Positions 12,101 to 24,100 of a stretch of DNA of 64,000 nucleotides are shown here, piece by piece. Position numbers and translations under genes: made by a program. Each line of letters opens with the position of its first letter. Within the stretch, counting starts at the first letter, position 1. The notes under the pieces were generated by a model. That model did not search any database. It was given only the letters and a program-made list of their open reading frames with translations, and had not been told where the DNA came from. Source of the DNA: Unio delphinus (lineage: Eukaryota > Mollusca > Bivalvia > Unionida > Unionidae); the NCBI GenBank assembly GCA_029339505.1, contig JAQISU010000041.1, positions 4,195,501 to 4,259,500 on the forward strand, in the 5' to 3' direction.

Positions 12101-15100
12101 GGACATTCTCCGTTGTGCTTGTCGGGACTAGGCTTATCAGTTCCATGTCATACCTTTTGGCCTAAATTTAAGCCCTTGGGCTAGTACCAAGGTTATGGAT
12201 TACGTCGTCACCCTGTTCCACTCGACTTCATCTATTGCGTCGGCAGTATATTTGGACGACATCCTCCAGTAACATCTGTCAAGTTCTACTCTGCTCAAAG
12301 GCAGAAACGATCTTATATCACTTTACGTCATATAGGCTTTCTCGTGAACTGGATAAAGTCTGATCTCTGTCCAATCCGGATTTTGGTCCATCTGGGTGTG
12401 GAGTTTCTCCCGATCTGAATCTGGTAAGGCTTCTTCGAGTTTGCGATCATCCAGATAATTGCACTCGTAGAGTCCGTTTCCGACAGGATGCGCATTTTAG
12501 CGAGAGAGTTGCAGATCCTCGGATTATTCAATGCGGCAGCAGACTTGATCCCTCTCAGCCGTCCTTTTAGGCGCCCTTTACAAAGGACTTTGCTAGCGTA
12601 ATTGCGCCATTTTCAAGTCCCTTCGATCCCAGAAAACAGTCATGCTCACGCCAGAGATACGATCATTCTTGAGTCAATGGCACAACCCCTGTAGGCTGTC
12701 CACAGGGATTACTCTGGAGATACCCCAAGGGGATAACGGTATGTTCCGCCACTAATACCTACGGTTGGGGTGCCCACCTGTTGCCGGACTTAGATACTGT
12801 CAGCGGCACGTGGGTGCCAGGGGCGAGCCCTTTCCACATCAACCTTTCAGAAATAACGGCTGTCATCAATGCCTTTCATTTCGGGCAGGATCAACTCTTA
12901 TTACAAACTGCCCTCATTATGTCAGACAACATTGTGGTGGTGCCTTGCCTCAAAACAAGGGGACACCAATCACCAGACCTGTGCAATCTGAACTGGCAGT
13001 TTCTACATTGGTTCGACAATCTCCACCTCAATGTACAATTCAGACACACAGAATGGTCACTCCATCAATCGGACTTTCTTCCAATCGACACACTTTGGAG
13101 ACGTCCGATGATTGATCTTTTGCAACAAGGTGGAATAGCAAATTCTCCACCTTTCATCTCACAGGTTCCAGACCCAGAAGCTTGGGTCGTGGATGCTCGA
13201 TCAATCACCTGGGAAGGGTTGTGGTCATTCTCCTACCCTCCCACGGTCTTGGTACTGGAATTAATCCAGAAGTTAAGGGGTCAGAATTGTCAGATGGTTC
13301 TGATTACCCTTCTCAGATGGAACAACTACTGGGTCTCCGATCTACTCAATCTAGGCGATAGATCTACCCAAGAAGATTACAGTCAGCACAAGTATTCACA
13401 AGCAACCGCGGCCAGGGGTGTTCCACCCCTGTCCGGACCGTCTTTTTTGTTCAAGCTTGGCTCTTGTCCAGACAGCCTTGCAAGACAAACAATTTAAATC
13501 TTTGATTGCGGAGAGAATCTCGAGAGCAAGAAGGCCCTCTACTCTGAAGGTTTACGAGGGCAAGTGGCATGTTTTCAGAGACTGGTACCATATCATTCAC
13601 ATTGTTCCTCTGAGTGTCACAATCCCTCAACTGGCCAACTTTTCTCTGGCTTTTCAAGGAGAAACATCTGGCTCCAGTTATTCTCAAATGTTACCGCTCC
13701 GTGATATCAGACACATTCCGCCATTCTGGTACATGTGCTATCAGCCATGACAAAGATTTGTCAGATCTTTTAGACATTTAAAAAAAAAAAAAAAAAAAAA
13801 ATTCAATCGACTTATATCCCTCACCCTGTTTCCAAATGGAATCTGTCCTGGGTTTTAACATGACTCAATTCAGACAGTATTGAGTCTTAAACCCACGATT
13901 AGTTAAAGCTACTATCATACAAATTGGGTTTCTTGATAGCCTTAGCTTCAGCATGCAGGGTGAGCGAGTTACATGTCCTTTCTAGTGACCCGAACTCTCT
14001 TCCGTTCCGATCAGAGGGTTTGATGGTCCTCTTGACGCAGCCAGGCTTCGTAGTCCAAAATAGATTACCATACATTGGCGATCAACGAGTCGTCATTAGC
14101 TCGCTTTCTTTATAGATAAGTCAGGATCAACAGCCATGTAAGATCCTGTTTGGGCACTCTAGCACCATTTCAATGCATAGAGGTGAGTCAGGTCACATAC
14201 AAGCACCTCTTTTTTTTCTGGTGATAGCTGGGATATGAGACATCACCATTCAAGCCCTTGCTTCATGGCTGTAGTGGGTTATACGCTCGGCGTACTCTGA
14301 GAATTCGCAAATCAGTCACCTTATAGAAGCTGTTGGCTGACATGCAGAGTCAACCTTCTACAGTTTTATCTTCAAGTTTGTACTCGCAGAGGCAAACATT
14401 GATTCTAGTAGGTCCGGTGTTGGGCAGCCCAGACGCCCACCAGACTCATGTACAACAATCAGCACAGCCTATTAGCTTCGCTGGATTCGCCAGATAAATT
14501 TTCGTAGGTAAGAAGATTTCAATATCTATCTATCTTAACCGTATAAAAGGGTCACATATCACGTGACCCTGGGCTGTGTTGCTGATTGAAAATTAGGAGA
14601 CCGGGTTATCATTCACATGGGGAATCCAACCATCATTCCCTAGAGGATACCCGTGTGGAGGTCGGATGCTCCGCATTCCCTCCTCCTATTACTTATTCTC
14701 CTAAAGTAATGTGATTGGGGAACGTATTCAAAGGAGAAAGCAAATTTTGTAGTAAATTATGTTTCTCCGAGAATACTTACCCAATCACATTACTAAGAAA
14801 CCCTCCCAACCACCCCGCCATGCGAGCATCCTCGTGTTTTATATATCGCTCAGCTTAAAAACTAAAGAAGCGACACCTAACGGGCGGCAAGGGGAGGTAA
14901 TGGGCAAGAGCTATTGCCCTTTGTCTATATGACATAGACAGGAAAGACGAATTTTCGTCTTTTGGTAGGGCTGGATTCGCGAGGTAGCAGGCTAATATCC
15001 CTAAAGTAATGTGATTGGGTAAGTATTCTCGGAGAAACATAATTTACTACAAAATTTGCTTTTCCTAGATCTATAACCTTTGATTAATAGAAGAATAAAA

Positions 15101-18100
15101 AGGTGTCCCAAAACTTATAATACAGGGAACAGTTGCTATAGTTTCATGTCCCAATAGTCCTACATTTAAAAATAATTAATGGTGTCCTAGGATGTAGTCA
15201 TTATGACAAGGTCAGATTGAACATTTTGCTATATCTTGCTTACAAGATGACCCCTACACTGCATACTTTTTTATAAAACGGTTGACTGATAAGTAAATAT
15301 GGTATATATAAACTATTTTATCTGATATCCCATATGACTGCCAAAGTGTTCATTTTGAAAATCATACCATTACTCCTAGATAGAAAGTTCTATCATTTTG
15401 TTTTCACCAGATTTCTTAAGATATATATCTTGTATGAAAATTTTACTGATTTGGTATGGCAGAAGTATTTTTTTAAGTCATGACTTTTACCATATTTATT
15501 AACCTCAACTTAAACTTTATGACAGTATTGCTATGTCTAATACCTTGTAATTGAAATTTAGGATTTGTGTCTTGCCTGCTTTACAAAGGTCACAGGCTTA
15601 ATATCATATTGTGCAAAACCTTTTATTGCGAATATATTCCTCTTGACCTTTGATAACAAGTTTCCCTTCTTTGTAGCAGTGCCAGTCTCCAAGTAGAAAT
15701 CAGAATGTGTCTGGATCAACTCCAGGAGCAAAGTCCCCCTCCCCACAAGCCTTACAGTATGTAAGTACTCGTCATCCATTAAAGTCTTGTTTTTGCAAGA
15801 TTACAAGACACTATTTGGACTGTCTCTTTCTTCATTGCCATCTCTTTCCCACTCTCTGGTTTGATTTACATTTTATGGAATTTCGGATCCAGTTTAATGT
15901 AGAATTATACATATTTTTGGCATTATATTGGTTTGTGCATTTGTGTCACTGCACATTTCTTGTTTTTTATAAGTAAGAGTTGATGCTTTGTGAGTAAATA
16001 TTGTTTAAAAATTCAGTAGAATGTAATAAATGTATAGAATTTTGTAAACAGTCTCTTAATAAGATAAATTTAGTTTTGAAAAATTTAAAAAGGAAAGTTG
16101 GATCAGACATAGGGAAATACAAACACATTGCATGGTCATTGGTTTTGAAACAGATCTATAAAGATAAATGTTTATTGTGTTTTCATACAATCATAAAAAC
16201 CAAGAGGGGCAGTTGTTAACCTCGTGGCCATATTGTTATATTTTTCAGAGTTACATGTCTCCGTCTCCCCAGAGCTCTAATTCCAACAGTATGGGGTCAT
16301 ATCCACCCAGCTTTTTGAATAGCAAACCTGTTCAGGTCAGTGTCGCTGATGTTGATTTCCTGCTCTTGGAGCTGTACTGTATTTCATTACAGAAGAGCAA
16401 ACTTTGGATAGGCATTAGATTTAACACCAAATAATTGTGTGGTTCTTACAATATACAGAGCTTTTCCGTTTTGTTTAAATTGAACAATGAACGTAGATAA
16501 AAAAAAATACTGATACTGGTATGACTCTGTGGGGGATTGAACCCACAACCTCCCACTTTCACTGCAGATGCTCTAACCACAAGGCTACCAGAGCGGTTTT
16601 GTAATAAATCATATGGAAGTGACTTAGGTATATACATCTTCAGAGTACTTATATAATTGTTTTGTAAGTGATATTAAATTGCACTGACATACAGTAATGT
16701 CAAATGCTACAGAAAGCTACTGCTGTATGTGAAATTAGATGCATGATTTCTATATATTTTAGTTGAGACAATGCATCAAACATGGCTATCATTTTAAGTA
16801 ATTCAGTTGAACCTTGCTAATTAGATAACTCACTAGACTTGAGAAAAGTTGTCTTATAGTTTCAGTGGATTGGTTGTTAGACAGCTGTTTATGTAGATTG
16901 GTCTTTAGGCATGGATTGGTTGTTAGGCAGGGTTTTAGTGGATTGGTCTTCAGGCATGGATAGTTGTTAAGCAGGGTTTTAGTGGTTAGTCACTAAATTG
17001 GGATGATTGTCTGTTATGATTGTTGTGATTTTTCTGAGGTTATGAAGCTAAAAATTAGTTTACTTGAATCTTGTATCTATGTTTGACTTTAAAAAATGCA
17101 TTGAAAGTTGAAATAAAAAATATTCAGCAAGTGTTTATCTGTATACAATATTGAAAAATTCTTGAGTTTGAAAGAGGTTCATTGCAAACTCCTTTAATTG
17201 TATCAAAGTTCACTTTATCTTGGAAACGTCCTTGAATTTATCTGAGGGAAAACAAAATGTTAAAACTGAAGTAAGTACATTCTGAATATTTCTTATGTAT
17301 ATATGTTCCTCAAATAAAAATGGGATGCAATTAGGTGGATCAAATGAAACTTGCCGCTGGTAATATCAGATAAAGTAGCACCCATTTGTTAGGTAACTAA
17401 GAAGTATTTGTTTTCTTCTATTTTTGTACCCATTTTGTAGTGATAAATTGATACTCCTTGAAAGTTGAAAACAACTCAGGCTGTATGAACCATATTGGTG
17501 TATTGTTTTTTTTTCATCATTATCTCATGAAATACAATTCAGTATGGTTATTGTTACTATGTCGCAACTCTGATTTAAAAATGGAAGAATACATTTGTTT
17601 ATGTTCTAAACATAGAAGTTAAAAAAAACTTGAAATGTTCTATTTGAAAAAACTAACTTTTTTGTTAAATGACTTATTAAAACTGCTCACAATTCTCCTA
17701 GTTTAACTTGAGCTTTTTCGCACTCTCTTATAAGGGATAGCTGTCATACTTGAACTGTGTAATGACAAAACTCTGCCCGTCTCATATATATGCAACCCAA
17801 GCCATCTTGTGGAGGGTTATAGGCAGATTGCTCATTTAGTAAACAATTTTATTTTGTATTTCAACCTTGAAAACAAGGACTTGTCCCATGACATCTTTGA
17901 ATTTCGACCATAGCTCATTTTCAGGGTTACTTTCCCGTGTAATAACAAAGTTGTACAGTAAATGTACAGAATAAAATTAACAAATTCAATAAGTTTATAA
18001 AGTTTAATGAGAAATTTTATGTATATTCAAATGTTTATTAACTGACTTTTTAAGTATTCTTCATTTTGACTATAATACACTTGTTCCTCCTTTGATTCCC

Positions 18101-21100
18101 ACCACTTTACACAAGTCATTCTGGGGAGAGGTCATTATTGTCAGATATTCCAGTTCAGTGTGGACACACGTTTGATAACATTATGTTACTTTGTCTTTTC
18201 TGACCCCATGCTATGCCAGTGCTTTTGTGTAAGATGACTAATTGCAGATATTTTTGTCAAATATTAGACTAAAATTGACATGGTTGTTCAAACCTGGTGA
18301 GGATGTTATTGTGTTCATTCTTTGTCCAAAATTACAAATTTGAATGTGTCTGTAATCAGACTTGCTGTAAATAAGAAAAACAAATCAACTGTTCATACAT
18401 TTTTTTCATCCAGTCTTTTAATGATAATAAGACTGAAAATGGAAACTGATAGCTATGTTTTTTAGTTTCTTCTTATTCCGAAACTCGTGTATTGCAAATT
18501 AATAGTAACACCTCCAGATAAATTGTTTGTAGAAATATAACTTGCAATTTCTTTCTTCACTTTGAAAAAAAAATTCTGAGTTTAGTCCTGCCCAAAACTC
18601 TAACATTAATATTCATGTACTAACACCCTTCGTCTGGCCCATGTCACCTCTAGAATAAGTCAGGATCATCTGAAAGTCTTGGTTATCTTTTCTTTTTCTT
18701 TGTGTTCTTAAATCCCAAACATTGGTAGTAATAATTATCATACTGTTTATTTAGGAAACTGGTTCCATGTCATGCACCTTGACCCACCATGTGAAAAGTG
18801 AAAGTCATTTTGAAAACCTTTGCCAGTTTTGGTTAAAATTATTGTTTAAGTCATAAGCCATGAAACCTGGAAGGATTGGCCATTAAATTTGGACTGAGAA
18901 TTAGGAAGATCTGCCCTTTCATATCTCTACATCCCAACCCTCATTATGTCTCCAGGTAAGGTCATTGTCACTAAAATTTCTTGGTAATGTTGGTGCTTAA
19001 AGTTTTTGTTATGTATAGTCATAAACCCAATCACTGTAAGGAATAACTATCATACTTGCATATTTGCTCTTTCAGAGCGATGAAATCACATCAACCTTCT
19101 GATTAATAGATAATTTCAAAGTCGTTGGAAAATTTTGTTGAACTTTTTGGTTAGTTTTCTCAGTGGTCATAAGTCCTAGACCATTGAAGAGGTAGCCGTC
19201 ATACTTGGATTGTTAAATCTTCAAGAGGGTCTTTCATCTTCATAAATTTTTACTCTGTGTGAGAACCTCGAGCAAGGTTTGAGTCAAAGCATTATTGGAT
19301 TGGATATGGCAGCAGGCAAGGCATACAATTTCAAAGTCAATAAACATTTCACATTTCCATAAAATCAAACTTGCTGAATATTTAATTATTTTAAAAACAA
19401 TTATATTTATCATGCATGAGCCAAAAAGTTCTAGAACTATTCCTAAAACAAAAGGTTTGTAGCAAACATTGTTTTTACACTCAACTAGAGTATTTCCTCC
19501 TATCAGTACAATAAAAATAATGTATTCCTTTGAAACTTAAGCATGTGTGATGGTAGGTTTTACACCTGTATTATAAGTATGTGTCTGTGTGTGTGAAATA
19601 ATTGTTACTTTCTCTTTACATTGTGCCAGCAGACTGACTTGACTATTGTCCATCTGAAGGCATTAGAGACCCAGTCATCAACAAACATGGAAAAGAAAGA
19701 TAGTAGAATAGAAGATTTACTTAGGGTATGTGCTTACATTAATTTAAGCAACGTATGTAATACTTTGGAGCTGATGACTGGTTCAATTTTGACAAAATTT
19801 CTTCAAAAATTTCAACAAAAATGACTAAAGTGCAGGGTAATGATTTTACAGATGAATGTTTTTGAAAGATGTAGTTCTCTTTATCTGGTCAATTATTGAA
19901 ATCTATCATAAAAGCACTCAGTAATATTCGTTAAATTTAAGTGTAGAAAAGACAAGGTAAATAGAGCAGACATACTGAACTTTGAGCAAGTTAATTTATG
20001 CAGTTTAACTATTCCAATTATTGATGAGAAGAAAAAATTTCAATTCAAAATGGTTTCATAAATTGTAAACTTGCATCAAGAGAAACGGTGAGTCGATTTG
20101 TTTTATTTTGAGGGGTTGTGGAGTAGGGTATAGCAATACCAGCAGTAGTCACATAAATAGTTTGATACTATTTTTTCATCTTGGACATGACATCAGCCTG
20201 AGGAAGATGGATTGATTGTAGGCAGATGGCAAAAATAAAAAAAAGAACTATGTTGTTAGCGAGTTTGCACATGCAAAATACAAGACCTTTTTAGCATAAT
20301 GTTTTTCAGTAATAAGCCAAAGTACTGTCTTTTGTGTTGCATCTTGACAGTTTTAGGTGGATTATAGTGTTATCCAAGTATTTATTTTCTTATGTCTGCC
20401 TTAAGTTTCATATTTAGGTACTATAAACTTGATCTTGTCAAACTTTACTTTTTGATCATTAGAATTACTAAAATATCCATTAAATTGCAGACTTCTGGAA
20501 AAATAGCAGAAATCGAGAAAACATGGTTGTTTCCCATCAAATCTGGATATTGGCAAGTCCATATCTGATCTGGTTTTCATATTAAATTCAGTTGCGATTA
20601 TTGGGTAACCAGTTTGACTTTAAACTACTCGTATTTTTTATGCAAAATGTTTGCATTGTGGAACTGTCGCTTGTATGGCATTTTCAGAAAAGGATGTCCA
20701 CTGTATGAAAACATGTTAGAGATTTAAAAAAAAACTTTTCAAAAGTTTAAGCAATCAGCACAGTTTTATTGAACATTATAAGTCAGTTTGAATATGTCTT
20801 GTGGCAGGAAAGATGATAGCAGTTGCCACAAGGACGTAAATTGTTTCCTACAATTTAAACATAATAATGAGAGGACTCATCCATTTCTCCTGTGACCTTT
20901 TTTGAATTGACACTGATATATCCTGCAATACTTTGCATATTAACTGTAGCACGAGTGTTTTTCTTTGAGCAGGGTTCACATTGTACCTTGAAAATAAGTC
21001 TAGGTCCTTGAAATATATAAAATTAATCAACAGATAAATGTACAAAAGTGTCTTTTCCTATCATCACATCATGTAATCATAATAAAACTGTTCGCTATTG

Positions 21101-24100
21101 GATTGTTTACACCATATGACCAATCAGATATTTCTAACTGCTTGCAGACCTGATTATTGAGAACATTAAAAAGTGTGTACGTCTTTTCCAGCAATCATTC
21201 TTCTTCATTGATTTATTTTATGTGCCAGTCGTGCATCTTTGTACTTTAAATCATGGTGAATCAGCTGTTCAAACTTTCAAAACGAAAGATAATAAAATAT
21301 ATACACAAAAATGGGCACAATTTATTCTTCCATGTTTATGGTTTTCTGTGTACAATCTAAAATTTGGAATTTTATTATTGACTTTTTTGAAACCAAACTT
21401 TGGGTGTAAATTACTGCCATGTCCCTGTTAACATAAAGGCTGCTTTCTATGCACCGTACTTGCAGCCACTTGTAATTGTATAAGTAAAACTTTTATGAGC
21501 GATCACACAGCAGCAGATAAAAATGCTACAGTCTGATCTAGCCCGTTGCCTTGATCCTGCTGTCTTAATGTGCAACTGCATTGAATGGAAAATTGCCCTC
21601 TCATTGGTTGACTTGTGTGCAAGTGCACTGAATGGAATACTGCACTCTCATTGGTCAACTAAGAAAAAGGTCATCAGTAGACAGTATATCAGTTTTGGTT
21701 TACCAGTGAGGGTGGTATCATTCCATTCAGCAAAGTGGGATAGCAGGTCAGATTTGATGTAGACATGAAGAGTCGAACTACTGAGCTAAACATCGGGATT
21801 AAAATTATCATGCTCTGTGAAGTGTAGCCTGAGATATCAGTGTTGATTCTTAAATAGGTTGTGGGACAAATGGAAGTGTCCTCTCGTCTTGGGTTATTAA
21901 ATGTAGTACATAATAATTCTGATAAATTATAAGTAAAGATATGATCCCTCATGGTTATTGCCACTTGAAATTCAAAATAAACTTGTAGATCAAGTGGAGT
22001 TGATAAAATGAGCAAGAAGTCTTTCATCTCCGTGGGTTTGGAACTAAGTTTATGAAACTGTAATTAAGGTCTGCTTGTACTTTACAAACTTTTTATTTAA
22101 ACATGCCTTTGCTGCATCAGTCTCAGATTCCACATCTGAACTGTTAAAATGCTGATTTTCCAAGTCAACAATAACAATACTAGATGTTGTGATATACCTT
22201 ACTAAACATTGGTCAAATGTGTGAAAAATATTGACAGCCTTACTGAGAAAGTTTTTTTGTTAGCAGGTTTGGAAGTACATGTTTTTTGTGAAAGTATTTT
22301 ATTATTTTAATATTGCATGCTGATTTATTCCATTTCAGCAAAATGATGAATTGAGGCGACAGCTTACAGCTCAGCAAAAATTGATTGAAAAACATAAAGA
22401 AAATCTACAAAAGTGTTTGAATGTCAACAAGTCCCTTTTAATAGAAAAAGTAGGTACCTTTGATTAATGTACATTTTATTATTTGACTGCTTTACCTATA
22501 ATGCATGTATAATGGTGAGCAGCAGAGGAGGCGAGCTTCACTTTTTCCAAAAAATCCGACCCCATTTTGCAACTTTAAGTCTCCATTTTCGATTCTGAGC
22601 ATTAACAAAAAATCGCTAACTCGTATTTTGCCAATCTGACACTTTATCATTTAGGCAAATATTATTGTTTTCTTCATAAGTAAGCAGAGGAGGTGAGCTT
22701 CATTTTTTCCAAAAAATCCGACTCCATTTTGCAACTTTAAGTCTCCATTTTCGATTCTGAGCATTAACAAAAAATCGCTAACTCGTATTTTGCTAATCTG
22801 ACACTTTATTATTTGGGTAAACATTATTGTATTCATAAGTAATAATTATCTATAAAAAAAATATTACTGTAATATTATTTATTATTAAGTAATAATTATT
22901 CATAAAAAATATTACCGTAATATTATGAAGAAAATTTTTTTATAAATAATAATGGAGGAGTAATTATATTCAATAAAGATGAATAAATAACTATCATTAA
23001 TAACGAGTAAATTGATAATCTGTCGGGTATATGAGTAATACATCTAGTAATCAGTATTTTTATTTCTAAAAAATATCTCACTGAGGTGTTAAAATGTCAT
23101 TACTTATGTGTTACAAAATAAATTATCTTTTTATTTATTATTAACTAAATTATTTATTTCTCATACTAGTTATTTTTACATATTTACCGTATATAATTAT
23201 TTTTCTATAATTATTATAAAAAATCTTCAAAAAATTACGGTAATATTTTTTATGAATAATTATTTTTTTACATAAAATAATATTACTCTATATACTATGC
23301 CAAACCGAGCAAGATATTTAACAGCCGCCGACGAACAAGATATTATTAAATCACGAGCGATTATGAAGCCAATTGATATAGCAAAAAAATACGGGATTTC
23401 ACTTACCCGTGTATATAAAATATGGAAAGATTTTAATCCTAGTGAGAAGTTTATCGCAGGATATGTTGGAACTGAGCGAGGAGCAAATTTAACAAAATAT
23501 ATCTCAGATATAGACAAAGAAGTTGCAAAAAAAAAGGTTGAGTATGATGATAAATGTAAAAAGTTAAAGGAATATGCTGATGAAATAAAATTAGTTGATA
23601 ACGCTAGAAAAGAGGGTTATAATGGATTAATTAAATTACTTAGAGATATTGATTTACTAAAATCATTAGAGGAAGAAATTGGTATGATTAAGGTTAATTA
23701 TCAGCTTTATGACGCATTAATAAATAGAAAAAAATTACTTAAAGAAAAAATTACTAAGTTGGAAAAATCGGTAACAAAAATGGAAGAGAAACTTACTAAA
23801 TTAGAAAAACCTAATACCGCTGATATAGTTGTTAATAAGAAATCTACTCAAAAAATAATGGAAGAGAAATTGTTAGGAAAATAATAATAGAAATATTTAT
23901 GATCTCACATATAAACTAATGACTAACTCTTCACCACGTAGATCTATCAAATTATTTGCTTGATCGGTAAGTTTAAAATTAATTTTAGTTAACAAATTAT
24001 TATGGGTTCTCATATAAACAAGATTAGTTGGATCTTCTATTAACAAGTAACCAGGAGGAACTGCTGGTGCAAAGGAATATAAAATATATCCTTGTTGAGC

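Larger units (their letters stand above)
8173..15061 (+). mobile_element. DIRS-like tyrosine-recombinase retrotransposon, copy 1 (full length, coding frames broken)
   Basis: DIRS elements replicate through a circular intermediate and integrate with a tyrosine recombinase. This copy has a left inverted terminal repeat starting at 8173 (ttctcctttgaatacg). It then has a gag-like repetitive ORF, Gag C-terminus, RT (YLDD), RNase H/methyltransferase-like and tyrosine-recombinase remnants. It ends with an internal complementary region (14,701-14,795) and a right inverted repeat ending at about 15,060. The internal region carries complements of the left end and of the right end side by side, which is diagnostic of DIRS organisation and fixes both borders. 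No target duplication is seen, as expected. RT carries stop codons shared with copy 2. Confidence 0.92.
3585..15679 (+). other. Large TLK intron holding a minisatellite and DIRS copy 1
   Basis: A 12-kb intron. Besides the 61-bp tandem array (4,129-4,430) and the DIRS element (8,173-15,061), the remaining AT-rich DNA (4,431-8,172 and 15,062-15,679) holds no gene I can recognise; short ORFs there have no domain signal. Confidence 0.75.
16336..19629 (+). other. TLK intron with a tRNA-derived SINE head and a short tandem repeat
   Basis: AT-rich intron. Apart from the tRNA-like segment at 16,524-16,596 and the imperfect repeat at 16,866-16,986, I see no gene. Confidence 0.75.

Noticed and set aside
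16524..16596. Possible functional tRNA gene on the minus strand
   Set aside because: A- and B-box-like blocks are present but the anticodon arm does not pair properly and the acceptor stem is imperfect; a tRNA-derived SINE fits better.
22512..22517. Six-bp target duplication, as usual for Polintons
   Set aside because: Only five bases (TGGTG) match on both sides; the sixth differs (a on the left, g on the right).
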